From Plastoroseomonas arctica (lineage in GTDB: Bacteria; Pseudomonadota; Alphaproteobacteria; Acetobacterales; Acetobacteraceae): 64,000 bases of DNA. The notes under the pieces are model-generated. The model ran no database searches, was not told the origin of the DNA, and saw nothing but the letters and a program-made list of their open reading frames with translations. Shown piece after piece: positions 50,755 through 61,400 of this stretch. Position 1 is the stretch's first letter; every line of letters starts with the position of its first letter. Made by a program: the position numbers and the translations under genes. The DNA lies in the NCBI RefSeq assembly GCF_018128965.1, contig NZ_JAAEDH010000026.1:1-64000 (forward strand), in the 5' to 3' direction.

Positions 50755-52059
50755 ATGTCGAGCCGGTTGCCCCCACGCCTGCGCACCAGGTCTGTCTCCA
50801 CCGGCTGCGTCGCCACGGCGCTCGCAGGGCTTTCGATCGCGGCCTGTCTCAGCTCGACCCCCGCCGTGGCGCAGCGGCGCGATGCGGATGCGGTCCAGCG
50901 CGGCGTCACCGTCACCACCCGGTCGCGCCCGGAGTTTGACCCGCTCGGCGTGCGGCTGGGCAGCTTCCGGCTCGACGCATCCGCCGAAACCGGCCTCGGC
51001 TTCGACGACAACCTGTTCGGCACCGAGCGCGACCGACGCTCCAGCCTGGTCTTCGCCAACGGCGGTGCCGCATCGGTGCAAAGCCAGTGGGGGATCCACG
51101 CGGCCGCCTTGTCGGCCCGCATCGAGAACCTGACCTACGCGAACGAATCCCGGCTCAACACAACCGATTGGTCGCTCGCCGGGCTTGGCCGCTACGACAT
51201 CGATTCATCGTCCAGCGTGGAGCTGCAGCTGTCGCAGCGGCACAGCTTCCTCTCGGTGCAGACGCTGGACCTGCAGCGGGCGGGCTTCCGCGAACCGCTG
51301 CCCTTCGACGAACAGACCGCACGGCTGATCGCCCGCAGCCGCATCAACCGGCTCTCGGGCACCGCCTATGGCCAGGTGCGTCATGTGAGCTTCGACGGCG
51401 GGGAGAGCGCCGCGCTCGTCGACAACACCGTCGCCATCGACTACTTCGCCTACTCGGCCGGCACGACGATTGCCTACGAGCTGACGCCCGGGCGTTCGGC
51501 GACTCTCGCGCTCCGCGCAGAGGAGCTCGATGGCGAGGGACGGCGCGGCGGCCGCATCGACAGCTTCACCTTCGATGTGCTGGCCGGCTTCGCCTATGAT
51601 TTCGACGGCGTCTACCAGGCGAGCATCGGCGTCGGCTATGCCCGGCGGGAGTATCGGGATTCCACGCGGCGGTCGATCGAGGGCGTCGGCCTCGATGCGC
51701 GCCTCGTCTACCTGCCCAGCCAGCTCACGACCATCACCGCCGCGGTGCGACGCGGCGTGGATGATTCCGTCCGCAGCGGTGGCGAGGGCTTCCTGCGCAC
51801 CCTGGGCTCGCTGCGGGTGGACCATGAGCTGCAGCGCAACATCATCCTAGGGGCCGAGGTGTCGCTCGAGCGGCGCGAATACAGCAACCCGTCCCAACGC
51901 GCCTCGGACGCGGTCGGGGTGCTGTCGGCGCGGTGGCTGATCAACCGCAACCTGTCGATGATCGCCACCTACCAGCACGTCACGCGCTTCGGGACGACGG
52001 CCGGGATCGAGGAATACGACCAGAACCTGGTGTTCCTTCGGCTGCGGATCAGCCTCTGA
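50755..52059 (+). CDS. outer-membrane beta-barrel protein (BBP2 type)
   Basis: A 434-residue outer-membrane protein. The signal peptide (TGCVATALAGLSIAACLSSTPAVAQ) ends AVA-Q; an IAAC lipobox-like stretch inside it is an alternative. The mature part is a series of amphipathic strands, with the start FRLDASAETGLGFDDNLFGTERDRRSS, typical of the capsular/exopolysaccharide-linked BBP2 barrels, and an aromatic/leucine C-terminal strand (NLVFLRLRISL). Such barrels often sit in exopolysaccharide clusters and are thought to help polymer export. The ATG at 50755 is a choice; the frame is open upstream. Confidence 0.8.
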   Translation: MSSRLPPRLRTRSVSTGCVATALAGLSIAACLSSTPAVAQRRDADAVQRGVTVTTRSRPEFDPLGVRLGSFRLDASAETGLGFDDNLFGTERDRRSSLVFANGGAASVQSQWGIHAAALSARIENLTYANESRLNTTDWSLAGLGRYDIDSSSSVELQLSQRHSFLSVQTLDLQRAGFREPLPFDEQTARLIARSRINRLSGTAYGQVRHVSFDGGESAALVDNTVAIDYFAYSAGTTIAYELTPGRSATLALRAEELDGEGRRGGRIDSFTFDVLAGFAYDFDGVYQASIGVGYARREYRDSTRRSIEGVGLDARLVYLPSQLTTITAAVRRGVDDSVRSGGEGFLRTLGSLRVDHELQRNIILGAEVSLERREYSNPSQRASDAVGVLSARWLINRNLSMIATYQHVTRFGTTAGIEEYDQNLVFLRLRISL

Positions 52060-52106
52060 GCCTGCGGTCGCCGCCGCGCCTCGGTGGCGCGGCAGGCTGA
52101 CGCCGG

Positions 52107-52289
52107 TCAATCGCGCAGCAGGCTCATGATGGCCAGCACGATCACGAGCCACAGTATAGCTGAAATAGCCAGGCCGATGAGGATGCCACGCGCCGGCGAT
52201 CGTCTTTTCATCAAGCTGGACTCTCGCCGGTCGACTGGCAGCAGCGCTTCGGCGCCGTAGATCTGGTTGCGACCGGTCGATTGCAGCAT
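52107..52289 (-). CDS. small membrane protein, 34 or 60 aa
   Basis: A minus-strand frame with one hydrophobic segment near its C-terminus (ARGILIGLAISAILWLVIVLAIMSLL). The ATG at 52211 gives 34 residues starting MKRRSPARG and has a GAGAG stretch about 10 nt upstream; the ATG at 52289 gives 60 residues but no ribosome site. Positively charged start then a membrane helix is a credible small membrane protein. It converges on the barrel gene. I do not know the family. Confidence 0.4.
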   Translation of the reverse strand: MLQSTGRNQIYGAEALLPVDRRESSLMKRRSPARGILIGLAISAILWLVIVLAIMSLLRD

Positions 52290-52818
52290 TGTCTGGTCGC
52301 CGTCTGATAAAGTGATGGTCCGGGTTTACGGTCGAGTGAAACTCTTTGCAATACCGCAATCGCCTCGGTCCCGGCGTTATGCGATCTGTGGAACCCAGCA
52401 TTGGCGACGGTCCGCGCTGCCTCCATGTCGCGATCCGCGATCGGGTGCGCCGCAAATCGGCCGGATCGGCTGTCGAAAAAAGCGCGCAAGGCACGTGTTT
52501 GCAACCAGGAAGTGTTAATAAATTTCTACAACCCGCGATGATCCCTCTTGGACGTTAACTCTCTTGCAACGGTAGGCGGCTTGATCCGCCTTGCGCGGTA
52601 GGCGGCTTCAAAGCTGACGTTTTGCTTGCTCGCCGAAGTAACAAGACCGCGCGCACCCTCAACTGGGTGTCGAATCCCCTGTTCAACGCGCCACAATGTT
52701 CTTAACATCCGACATCATAATAATTAAGACAAAGAAACATTTTTTAGACCCCACCTGCCTCCTGCCGAATGACCCCTTATCCCGCCGATGCCGCTCCCCG
52801 CGGACGGAGAATGCCCGA
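52290..52818 (+). promoter_or_regulatory. promoter region of the sugar transferase/PKS-NRPS operon
   Basis: About 530 non-coding bases. They hold a direct repeat of CGGTAGGCGGCTT (52570-52582 and 52596-52608, 26 bp apart), an inverted GGCGG/CCGCC (52575-52590), and an A/T-rich stretch at 52694-52745 with a short TCTTAA/TTAAGA inverted repeat. The low GC compared with the rest of the window and the repeats suggest the control region of the downstream operon. No -10/-35 pair is clear. Confidence 0.55.
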
Positions 52819-53526
52819 ATGAACCGCTCCCCCTCGTCGCCCATGCTCACGCAAAGCTTATCGCCAAGCTCTGGCTTCTCGGCCAAGTCCCGGTGCCGGA
52901 ACAACCATGGCTCGCGTGACCTCGGCAAGCGCGCCCTCGACATCGCGGGGGCGTCGCTGTTGACCCTTGCGCTGCTGCCGGTGCTGCTGCTGCTGCTGGG
53001 GATGCTCCGCGCCACGCAGCCTTCGGCGATCTACCGCCACAAGCGCGTCGGGCTGCGCGGGCGGACATTCGACTGCCTGAAGCTGCGCACCATGCACATG
53101 GATGGCGACCGCATCCTGGCCGAGCTCCTGGAAGCGGACCCCGAGGCGCAACGCGAATGGGCGACCAACCGCAAGCTCAAGAACGACCCGCGCATCACCC
53201 CGATCGGCCGCTTCCTGCGCAAGACCAGCCTCGACGAACTGCCCCAGCTGCTCAACGTGCTGCGCGGCGAGATGAGCCTGGTGGGCCCGCGCCCGGTCGT
53301 GGCGCGTGAACTCGACGAGCATTACGGCCCCGAGGGCACCGATCTCTACTGCTCGGTGCGGCCTGGCCTCACCGGCCTGTGGCAGGTCAGCGGGCGCAGC
53401 GACACCAGCTATCGCCAGCGCGTCGAGCTCGACGCCCGCTACGTGCGCGAGCGTTCGCTTGGCCTTGACGTGAAGATCCTGCTGCGTACGCCGGTCGCCG
53501 TCCTGCGCCGTGATGGTGCCTGCTGA
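52819..53526 (+). CDS. ExoY/GumD-type priming sugar transferase
   Basis: A 235-residue bacterial sugar transferase, which moves a sugar phosphate from UDP-sugar to undecaprenyl phosphate to start a polysaccharide repeat. Short (ExoY-like) form with one membrane segment (about residues 35-60: ALDIAGASLLTLALLPVLLLLLGM). Catalytic blocks: YRHKRVGLRGRTFDCLKLRTMHMDGD, DPRITPIGRFLRKTSLDELPQLLNVLRGEMSLVGPRPVV, YCSVRPGLTGLWQVSGRSD and the C-terminal Y-V-R-E-R-S-x-x-D. ATG 52819 is preceded by GGAG. It is followed by the NRPS gene with only 4 nt between stop and start. Confidence 0.9.
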   Translation: MNRSPSSPMLTQSLSPSSGFSAKSRCRNNHGSRDLGKRALDIAGASLLTLALLPVLLLLLGMLRATQPSAIYRHKRVGLRGRTFDCLKLRTMHMDGDRILAELLEADPEAQREWATNRKLKNDPRITPIGRFLRKTSLDELPQLLNVLRGEMSLVGPRPVVARELDEHYGPEGTDLYCSVRPGLTGLWQVSGRSDTSYRQRVELDARYVRERSLGLDVKILLRTPVAVLRRDGAC

Positions 53527-53530
53527 CGCC

Positions 53531-55492
53531 ATGGACGGTTCCGTAGCCGGGGAGGCGACGAGTGCGACCGCGCTGCTGTCGCCGCGCCAGCACCTGACGG
53601 CCCTGGGCGAGGGGCCGCGGGTGCCGCTCCCCTACACCCATCTCCTGCCCGTGTTCGAGGCGCAGGCCGCCCGCACGCCGCATCGCCGGGCGGTGGTCTG
53701 CGGGGACGACGCGCTCGACTATGCCGCGCTGGATGCGCGCGCCAACCAGCTCGCCTGGCATCTGCGCGAACGCGGCGTCGGCGCCGGGGCGCGGGTCGGG
53801 ATCTGCCTGCCGCGCGGCATCGATCTGGTGGTCGGCGTGCTCGCCGTGCTGAAGACCGGCGCGGCCTACCTACCGCTCGACACCGCGGCACCGGCCGCGC
53901 GGATCGCCGGGATCTTAGAGGACGCCGCCGTCGCGGTGACGCTCACCGTCGACGCGCTCCGCCACCTGGTGCCGGCCTCGCATGCGGCCTGCCTCGTCGA
54001 TGCGGAAGCGCCGGCGATCGCCCGGCAGCCGGTGCACAAGCTGGCCGTCGCGGCTAATCCCGACGCGCCGATCTACGTGATCTACACCTCCGGTTCGACC
54101 GGGCAGCCCAAGGGCGCCGCCTGCCGCCACCGTGGATTTGCCAACCTGCTGCACTGGTATGCGTCGGCCCTGTCGCTCGGTGCCGCCGACCGCGTGCTGA
54201 TGATCGGCGCCTTCACCTTCGACGCGGCGCAGAAGAACCTGTTCGCGCCGCTGCTCGCCGGTGGGGAGCTGCACATGCCCCAGGCCGACGCCTTCGACCC
54301 CGAGTCGCTGGCCGCTGGCATCGCCGCGGCCGGCATCACCTGGATCAACGGCACCCCCAGCACCGTCTACCCGATCCTCGAAGGGCCCGCCGCGCGTGCG
54401 CCCGGGATGCTGCGCTCGCTGCGCTGGGTGGTGCTCGGCGGTGAGACGATCAACGCCGCGCGGCTGCTGCCCTGGCTGCGCGACCCCGCCTGCCAGGCGC
54501 GCATCCTCAACACCTATGGCCCGACCGAGTGCACCGACATCTGCGCCGCCTGGGCCTTCGATGCGCACAACGCCATGTCGCCGGTTCCGCTCGGCGGCCC
54601 GATCGACAATGTCCGCCTCGCCGTCGTCGACGAGGCCGGCGCGCCGGTGCCGGCGGGCGCGGCGGGCGAGCTCTGGATCGGCGGCGCGGGCGTGGGCCTG
54701 GGCTATGTCGGCCGCGCTGCGCTCACCGCCGAGCGTTTCGTCACCCGCAACCTGTTGGGCGCGGCGGAGCGCTGGTACCGCACCGGCGACCGGGTGCGCT
54801 GGAACAACGCCGGGCTACTCGAGTTTCTCGGCCGCACCGACCACCAGGTGAAGCTGCGCGGCTTCCGCATCGAGCTCGGCGAGATCGAGGCCGCGATGCT
54901 TGCCCATGCTGACGTGCGCGAGGCCGTGGTCGTGCTGCGCGAGGATGGCCCAGGCGAGGCGCGGCTGGTTGCCTGGTGCGTTTCGCGCCCGGGCGTTGCC
55001 GCCGATACCGCGTCGCTGCGCCGCCACCTCGCCGAACGCTTGCCCGCCTACATGGTCCCGGCCGACTTCGTCTGGTGCGACCATTTGGCGCTGACGCCGA
55101 ACGGCAAGGTCGATCGCCTGGCACTGCCCGAGCCGCCGCGGGCCGTCGCCGCGCCGGCCGAGGCCCCCGGGGATCGGCTGCAGGCGCAGCTGCTGGCGAT
55201 CTGGCGCGCGGCGCTGCGCCATGACGCGGTCGGGATCGACGACAATCTCTTCGACCTCGGCGGAACCTCGCTGACGGTGGCGGAGATCCAGTCCGCAATC
55301 GGCCGACAGCTCGGCCGCCAGCTTCCCGTGGTGGCGTTGTTCGCGAACCCCACCATCCGCCGCCTCGCCGCGCTGCTGACCGATGCGCCGCGCGCCGATG
55401 TGCCGCGGATGGATCAGGCGCGCGATCGCGCCGCGCGCCAGGCCGAGGCGCTCCGCCGCCTGCATCCCGCACGGAACGGGAGGACCGGATGA
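53531..55492 (+). CDS. NRPS loading module, adenylation-thiolation (A-T)
   Basis: A 653-residue protein with an adenylation domain (about 30-510) and a carrier domain (about 545-620), without a condensation domain. Motifs: A3 YTSGSTGQPKG (185-195), A5 NTYGPTEC, A7 YRTGDRV, A8 GRTDHQVKLRGFRIELGEIE and A10 LTPNGKVDRLAL. The phosphopantetheine serine is Ser580 in DLGGTSLTV. The pocket aspartate (Asp235 equivalent, in TFDAAQKN) is kept, so it should activate an alpha-amino acid; my reading of the code, D-A-K-N-V-G-T-D-I, matches no code I know. An alternative ATG at 53510 would overlap the sugar transferase gene. Its stop overlaps the next ATG. Confidence 0.9.
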   Translation: MDGSVAGEATSATALLSPRQHLTALGEGPRVPLPYTHLLPVFEAQAARTPHRRAVVCGDDALDYAALDARANQLAWHLRERGVGAGARVGICLPRGIDLVVGVLAVLKTGAAYLPLDTAAPAARIAGILEDAAVAVTLTVDALRHLVPASHAACLVDAEAPAIARQPVHKLAVAANPDAPIYVIYTSGSTGQPKGAACRHRGFANLLHWYASALSLGAADRVLMIGAFTFDAAQKNLFAPLLAGGELHMPQADAFDPESLAAGIAAAGITWINGTPSTVYPILEGPAARAPGMLRSLRWVVLGGETINAARLLPWLRDPACQARILNTYGPTECTDICAAWAFDAHNAMSPVPLGGPIDNVRLAVVDEAGAPVPAGAAGELWIGGAGVGLGYVGRAALTAERFVTRNLLGAAERWYRTGDRVRWNNAGLLEFLGRTDHQVKLRGFRIELGEIEAAMLAHADVREAVVVLREDGPGEARLVAWCVSRPGVAADTASLRRHLAERLPAYMVPADFVWCDHLALTPNGKVDRLALPEPPRAVAAPAEAPGDRLQAQLLAIWRAALRHDAVGIDDNLFDLGGTSLTVAEIQSAIGRQLGRQLPVVALFANPTIRRLAALLTDAPRADVPRMDQARDRAARQAEALRRLHPARNGRTG

Positions 55493-58400
55493 ACGCGATG
55501 AACGACTTCCCCGCGGCCCTCGACGGCGTCGCGATCATCGGCATGGCGGGGCGCTTCCCCGGCGCCCCGGACGTTGCCGCCTTCCAGGAGAACCTGCTGG
55601 CCGGGCGCGATTCCATCGCACGCTTCGCCGAGGCCGCCCTCGAGGATCGCTTCAGCGCGGCTGAACGCGCCGACCCCTCCTTCGTCCGCGCCCGCGGCAT
55701 CGTCGAGGATGTCGAGGCGTTCGACGCTGGCTTCTTCGGCATGAAGCCGCGCGAGGCCGCACTCACCGACCCGCAGCACCGGGTGTTCCTCGAGATCTGC
55801 TGGCAGGCCTTCGAGGATGCAGGCTACGACCCGGCGCAGGTCGAGGGCTCGGTCGGCGTGTTCGCCGGTGCCAGCATGAACACCTATTTCCTGCATCACC
55901 TGGCATCCGACCGCGCCATGCTCGACCGCTTCACCAGCCAATACCAGGTGGGCGAATACGCGACGCTGATGGGCGCGCTGGGCGACACGTTGGCCACGCG
56001 CGTCTCCTACAAGCTGAACCTGCGCGGGCCGTCCATGGGCGTGCTGACCGCCTGCTCGACCGGCCTCGTCGCCGCTGCGCAGGCGGTGCAGTCGCTGCTT
56101 CTGCACCAGTGCGACATGGCCTTGGCCGGCGGTGTCTCCATCACCTTCCCACAGCGGCGCGGCTACTTCGCCGAGGATGGCGCGATGTGTGCGCCCGACG
56201 GCGTGTGCCGCCCCTTCGACGCGGATGCCAACGGCACCGTCTTCAGCTCCGGTGCGGGCGTCGTGCTGCTCAAGCGGCTCGCCGATGCGGTGGCCGATGG
56301 CGACCATGTCTACGCCGTCATCAAGGGCCATGCGGTGAACAATGACGGCGCCGACAAGGTGGGCTTCACCGCGCCCTCCGTGACGCCGCAGGCCGAGCTG
56401 GTGATGACCGCGCACGCCATCGCCGGCTTCGACCCGCGCTCCGTCGGCTTCGTCGAATGCCACGGCACCGCGACCCCGCTGGGCGACCCCATCGAGATCG
56501 CCGGCCTCACCCGCGCTTTCCGTGCCGGAACCGAGGAGCGGGGCTTCTGCGCGATCGGTTCGCACAAGGGCAATGTCGGGCATATGGATGCCGCGGCGGG
56601 CGTTGCCGGGCTGATCAAGGCGGCCCTCGCCGTCGAGAGCGGGATCATCCCCGGCACCGCGCATTTCCAGCGCCCCAACCCGGACCTGGCGCTGGACACC
56701 AGTCCGTTCTTCGTCAATGCGCGCTCGGTCGGCTGGCCCGCGATCCCCGGGCCGCGCCGCGCCGGCGTCACCGCGCTCGGCATCGGCGGCACCAACGCGC
56801 ATCTGTGCCTGGAGCAGGCACCGGAGCTGCCGCGCGAAACGCCCGCGCAGGGCCGTGAAATCCTGCTGGTCTCGGCGCGCAGCGAGCCGGGGCTCGCCGC
56901 CGCGCGCGCCGCGCTCGCCACGCGGCTGCGCGCGAACGACGTGCCCCCGCTCGCCGATGTCGCGCACACGCTGCGCGCCGGGCGGAGGCACTTCCCGCAT
57001 CGCGCCGCCATCGTCGCCATGAACCACGACGAGGCCGCCGCGCGGCTGGAGGGCAGCGAAGCCGCGACCGGTGTCGCCGCCCCCCGCCCGGTGGTGTTCC
57101 TGTTCCCCGGCCAGGGCGCGCAATACCCCGGCATGGCCGCCGAGCTCTACCGCGAGGAGCCGGTGTTCCGCGACGCCATGCAGGCCTGCGCCGCCGCGCT
57201 GCGGCGTGCGGCGGGCTGCGACCTGCTCGAGACGCTCTACGGCGACGCGCCCGGCAATGCGGATGCGATCCGCGACACCTATGTCGCGCAGCCGGCGATC
57301 TTCGCGGTCGAGTACGCGCTGGCCCAGCTCTGGCTGAGCCGCGGCGTCACGCCTGCCGCGATGATCGGCCACAGCATCGGCGAGCTGGTGGCGGCCACCC
57401 TCGCGGGCGTGATCGGCCTGGCCGATGCGATGGCGCTGGTCGCCGAGCGCGGCCGGCTTATGTCGGCGCTGCCCGGCGGCGCCATGCTCGCGGTGCGGCT
57501 GCCCGAGGCGAAGCTGCTGCCGCTGTTGCGCGGCGATGTCGCGCTCGCGGCTTCCAACGGCCCCGCGCTATCCGTCGCCGCCGGGCCGCACGACGCCATC
57601 GCGGCGCTACAGCGCGCGCTGGAAGCCAACGAGATCGGCTGCCGACTGCTGCACACCTCGCACGCCTTCCACTCGCCGATGATGGACCCGATCCTGCCGG
57701 CGATGCGCGCGGCGGCCGCACGCCTGAGCTTCGCCGCGCCGACCATCCCCTATGTCTCGACCATGACCGGGGAATGGATCAGCGACGCCGAGGCGCGCGA
57801 TCCGGATTTCTGGGCACGGCATGCGCGCGAGCCGGTGCGCTTCGCCCAGGCGCTGGCCACGCTGCGCGCGCGTTTCCCCGAAGCGGCGCTGCTCGAGGTC
57901 GGACCCGGCCGCACGCTGGCCACCCTCGCGCGGCAGGCAGCCGCCGGCCAGCCGATGATCACCGCCGCGTCGCTGCCCGACCCCGACCAGGAGGCATCGC
58001 CGCTCGACACCATGGCGCAGGCGCTCGCGCAGCTCTGGGTGTCGGGTGCCGCCGTCGCCTGGCCGTCGCGGCCCGAGGCCCGGCGCGTATCTCTGCCGCC
58101 GACGCCGTTCGAACGTACCCGCCACTGGATCGACGCGCCCGGCGCCCTGCCGGTCGCGGCCGCTCCCGTCGCCATTTCGCAAGAGACCATCGTGATGAGT
58201 GACCAGCGCAGTGCCACCGCCCGGGCCGGGATCATCGCCGCCATCGAGGCGCTTTCGGGCGAAGCCATGCCGGAGAGCGATGCCGGCACCAGCTTCCTTG
58301 AGCTCGGCTTCGACTCGCTGCTGCTGACCCAGCTCGCGCAGCAGCTGCGCAAGCGCTTCGCCGTGCCGCTCAGCTTCCGCCAGCTGAGTGGCGAATTGTG

Positions 58401-61400
58401 CAGCCTCGCCGCCCTCGGCGACCATATCGCTTCCGCGCTGCCGGAACCCGCACCCGTCGCCGCAACACCGGTGGTGGTGGCGGCCGCACCCGAGTCCGCC
58501 GCGCCAATGCCGACAATGACCGCGTCCACGGATGGCTCGGTCGCATCGCTCATGCAGGAGCAGCTTCAGGCGATGAGCCGGCTGATGCAGGCGCAGCTCG
58601 ATACACTGGGCCGCATCGGCGCCGCGCCGGTCGCCACCCTCGCGCCTTCCGCCCCGCGCCCCGCCACGTCGGCGGCCGAGATGGTGAGCCGCTTCGCCCG
58701 CTTTGCGCCCGGCCAGCAGCGCGTGGCGGTGGGTTCCATCACGCCCGCGCAGCGCGCATTCATCGACGCGCTCGCCGCGCGCCAAGCCGCGCGCATGCCG
58801 GGCTCGCGCCGCAGCACCGACCAGCACCGCGCGGTGCTCGCAGATCCGCGCGCGGCACACGGCTTCCGCCAGGAATGGAAGTCGCTGGTCTACCCGATCG
58901 TGGTCGCGCAGGCGCAGGGCGCCACCATCCGCGATGTCGACGGCAATCGCTACATCGACCTGGTCAACGGCTACGGCGCCACGGCGTTCGGCCACAATCC
59001 CGATTTCGTCGTCGAGGCCGTCGCCGCGCAGCTGCGCGCCGGCTTCCCGATCGGCCCGCAGGCGGACCTCGCCGGCGAAGTCGCCGCGATGATCGCCGAG
59101 ATGACCGGCAATGAGCGTGTCAGCTTCACCTGCACCGGATCCGAGGCGGTGATGGCCGCGCTCCGCCTCGCGCGTGCAGTGACCATGCGCAAGCGCGTGG
59201 TGAGCTTCGCCGGCGCCTATCACGGCGGCTTCGACGAGGTGATCGTGCGCGGCCAGCGCATCGACGGCGAGCCCGTCGGCGCCCCCGCCGCGGCGGGCGT
59301 CACCGAGGAAGCGGTCGCCAACATGACCGTGCTGGAATACGGCGGGCAGGTCACGCTCGACTGGATAGACGCGCATGGCGACGAACTCGCCGCCGTCCTG
59401 GTGGAGCCGGTGCAGAGCCGCCATCCCGGCCACCAGCCACGCGAGTTCCTGGTGAAGCTGCGCGAGATCACCGCCCGCCATGGCACCGCGCTGATCTTCG
59501 ACGAGGTCGTGACCGGCTTCCGTTCGCACCCAGGCGGGGCGCAGGCGCTGTTCGGCATCCGCGCCGACCTCGCCACCTACGGCAAGGTGCTGGGCGGCGG
59601 GCTGCCGATCGGCATCGTCGCGGGTGCGGCGCGCTTCATGGACGCGCTCGATGGCGGCGCCTGGCGCTACGACGATGCGAGCGGGCCCGAGACCGACGTC
59701 ACCGTCTTCGCCGGCACCTTCGTGCGCCATCCGCTCGCGCTCGCCGCGGCCAAGGCGGTGCTGACCCATCTGAAGGCGCAGGGCTGCGCGTTGCACGACA
59801 CCCTCGGCGCACGCTGCGCGAGTCTGGTCGAGCGTCTGAACGCCATGCTGGAGCGGCGCGGCATCGCCGCGCGCGCCGAGCATTTCGGCTCCATGTTCCA
59901 CCTCTCGCTCAATGGCGAGGATCGCCGCGCCGCGCTGCTGCCCTACCTGATGCGCGAGCACGGCGTGCACTTCCAGGATGGCTTCCCCTGCTTCCTGACC
60001 ACCGCGCATGGCGATGCGGAATGCGACGCCGTGCTGCGCGCCTTCGACGACTCGCTCGGCGCGCTGCAGCAGGTCGGCATCCTCGGCGAAGCCGGGGCGG
60101 CGTCGCCGGTGGCCACGCCCGAGGCGCCGCGCGAGGCACCGCTCACGGAATCCCAGATGGAGGTCTGGCTCGCGCAGCAGCTCGGCGATGCGGCCTCCTG
60201 CGCGTTCAATGAATCCGTCTCGCTCGCGCTCGACGGTCCGCTCGACGCGACCAAGCTGGGTGCGGCGCTGGCCGCTTCCGTCGCGCGCCGCGATGCGCTG
60301 CGCGCGCGCTTCGCCCCGGACGGCACGATGATGCGCATCGTTCCCGCCGGGCCGGTCGCGCTGCATGTCGAGCCGGCCGACGCCGCGACGCTCGCGCAGG
60401 TGCTCGACGCCGAGGCGCGCACGCCCTTCGACCTCGAGCAGGGCCCGCCGTTCCGCGCCCGGCTGCTGCGCCTCGCGCCGGCCTCGCACGTGCTGGTCTT
60501 CACCGCCCATCACATCATCTGTGACGGCTGGTCGCTGAACCTGCTGATGCAGGACATCGCGGCTCTCTACGACGGCACCTCGCTGCCGCCGGCGCCGTCC
60601 TTCGCAGAGATCGCGAGCGCGGGCGAAGCCGATGGCGCGACGGCGGCCGAGTATTACTGGCGCGCACAATTCGCGTCCCTGCCCGAGCCGCTGGAGCTGC
60701 CCACCGACCGGCCGCGCCCTGCGACCAAGAGCTTCGCCGGCGCCACCTTCTCGATGCCGATCGAGGCGCGGCTCTACCAGGCCGCCTGCCGCGCCGGCGC
60801 GAAGCATGGCTGCACCGGCTTCGTCACCCTGCTCACTGCCTTCCAGATCCTCATGGCGCGCCTCGCGGGCCAGGATGATGTCGTGGTCGGCGTGCCGATG
60901 GCGGGCCAGGCGCTCATCGAGAATGACGGCGTCGTCGGCCATTGCGTGAACTTCCTCCCGATCCGCGCGCAGTGGCGGGCCGAGACAACCATCGCCGAGC
61001 AGCTGGCCGCGACGCGCGCAGCGGTACTGGATGCGCAGGAACACCAGCGCTGCACGCTCGGGACCATCGTGCGCGGGCTTGGCGTGCCGCGGGGGCCGAA
61101 CCGCCTGCCGCTCACCGATGTGCAGTTCAACCTCGAGCGGCTGAGCGAGCCGGAGGCGTTCGGCGGCCTGCGCGCGCGGCTCGCGCCCAACGCCAAGGCC
61201 TTCGTGAATTTCGATCTGTTCTTCAACCTGTCGGAGACCGCGCAGGGGCTGCGCCTTGACATCGACTATGCGACCGACCTGTTCGACGCGGCGACCGTCG
61301 CGCGCCATGCCGGCCACTATGTCCGCCTGCTGCAGGCCTTCGCCGAGGATGCGGGCACGCCCGTCGTGCACGCGCCGCTGCTGCAGGCCTCCGAGCGCCA

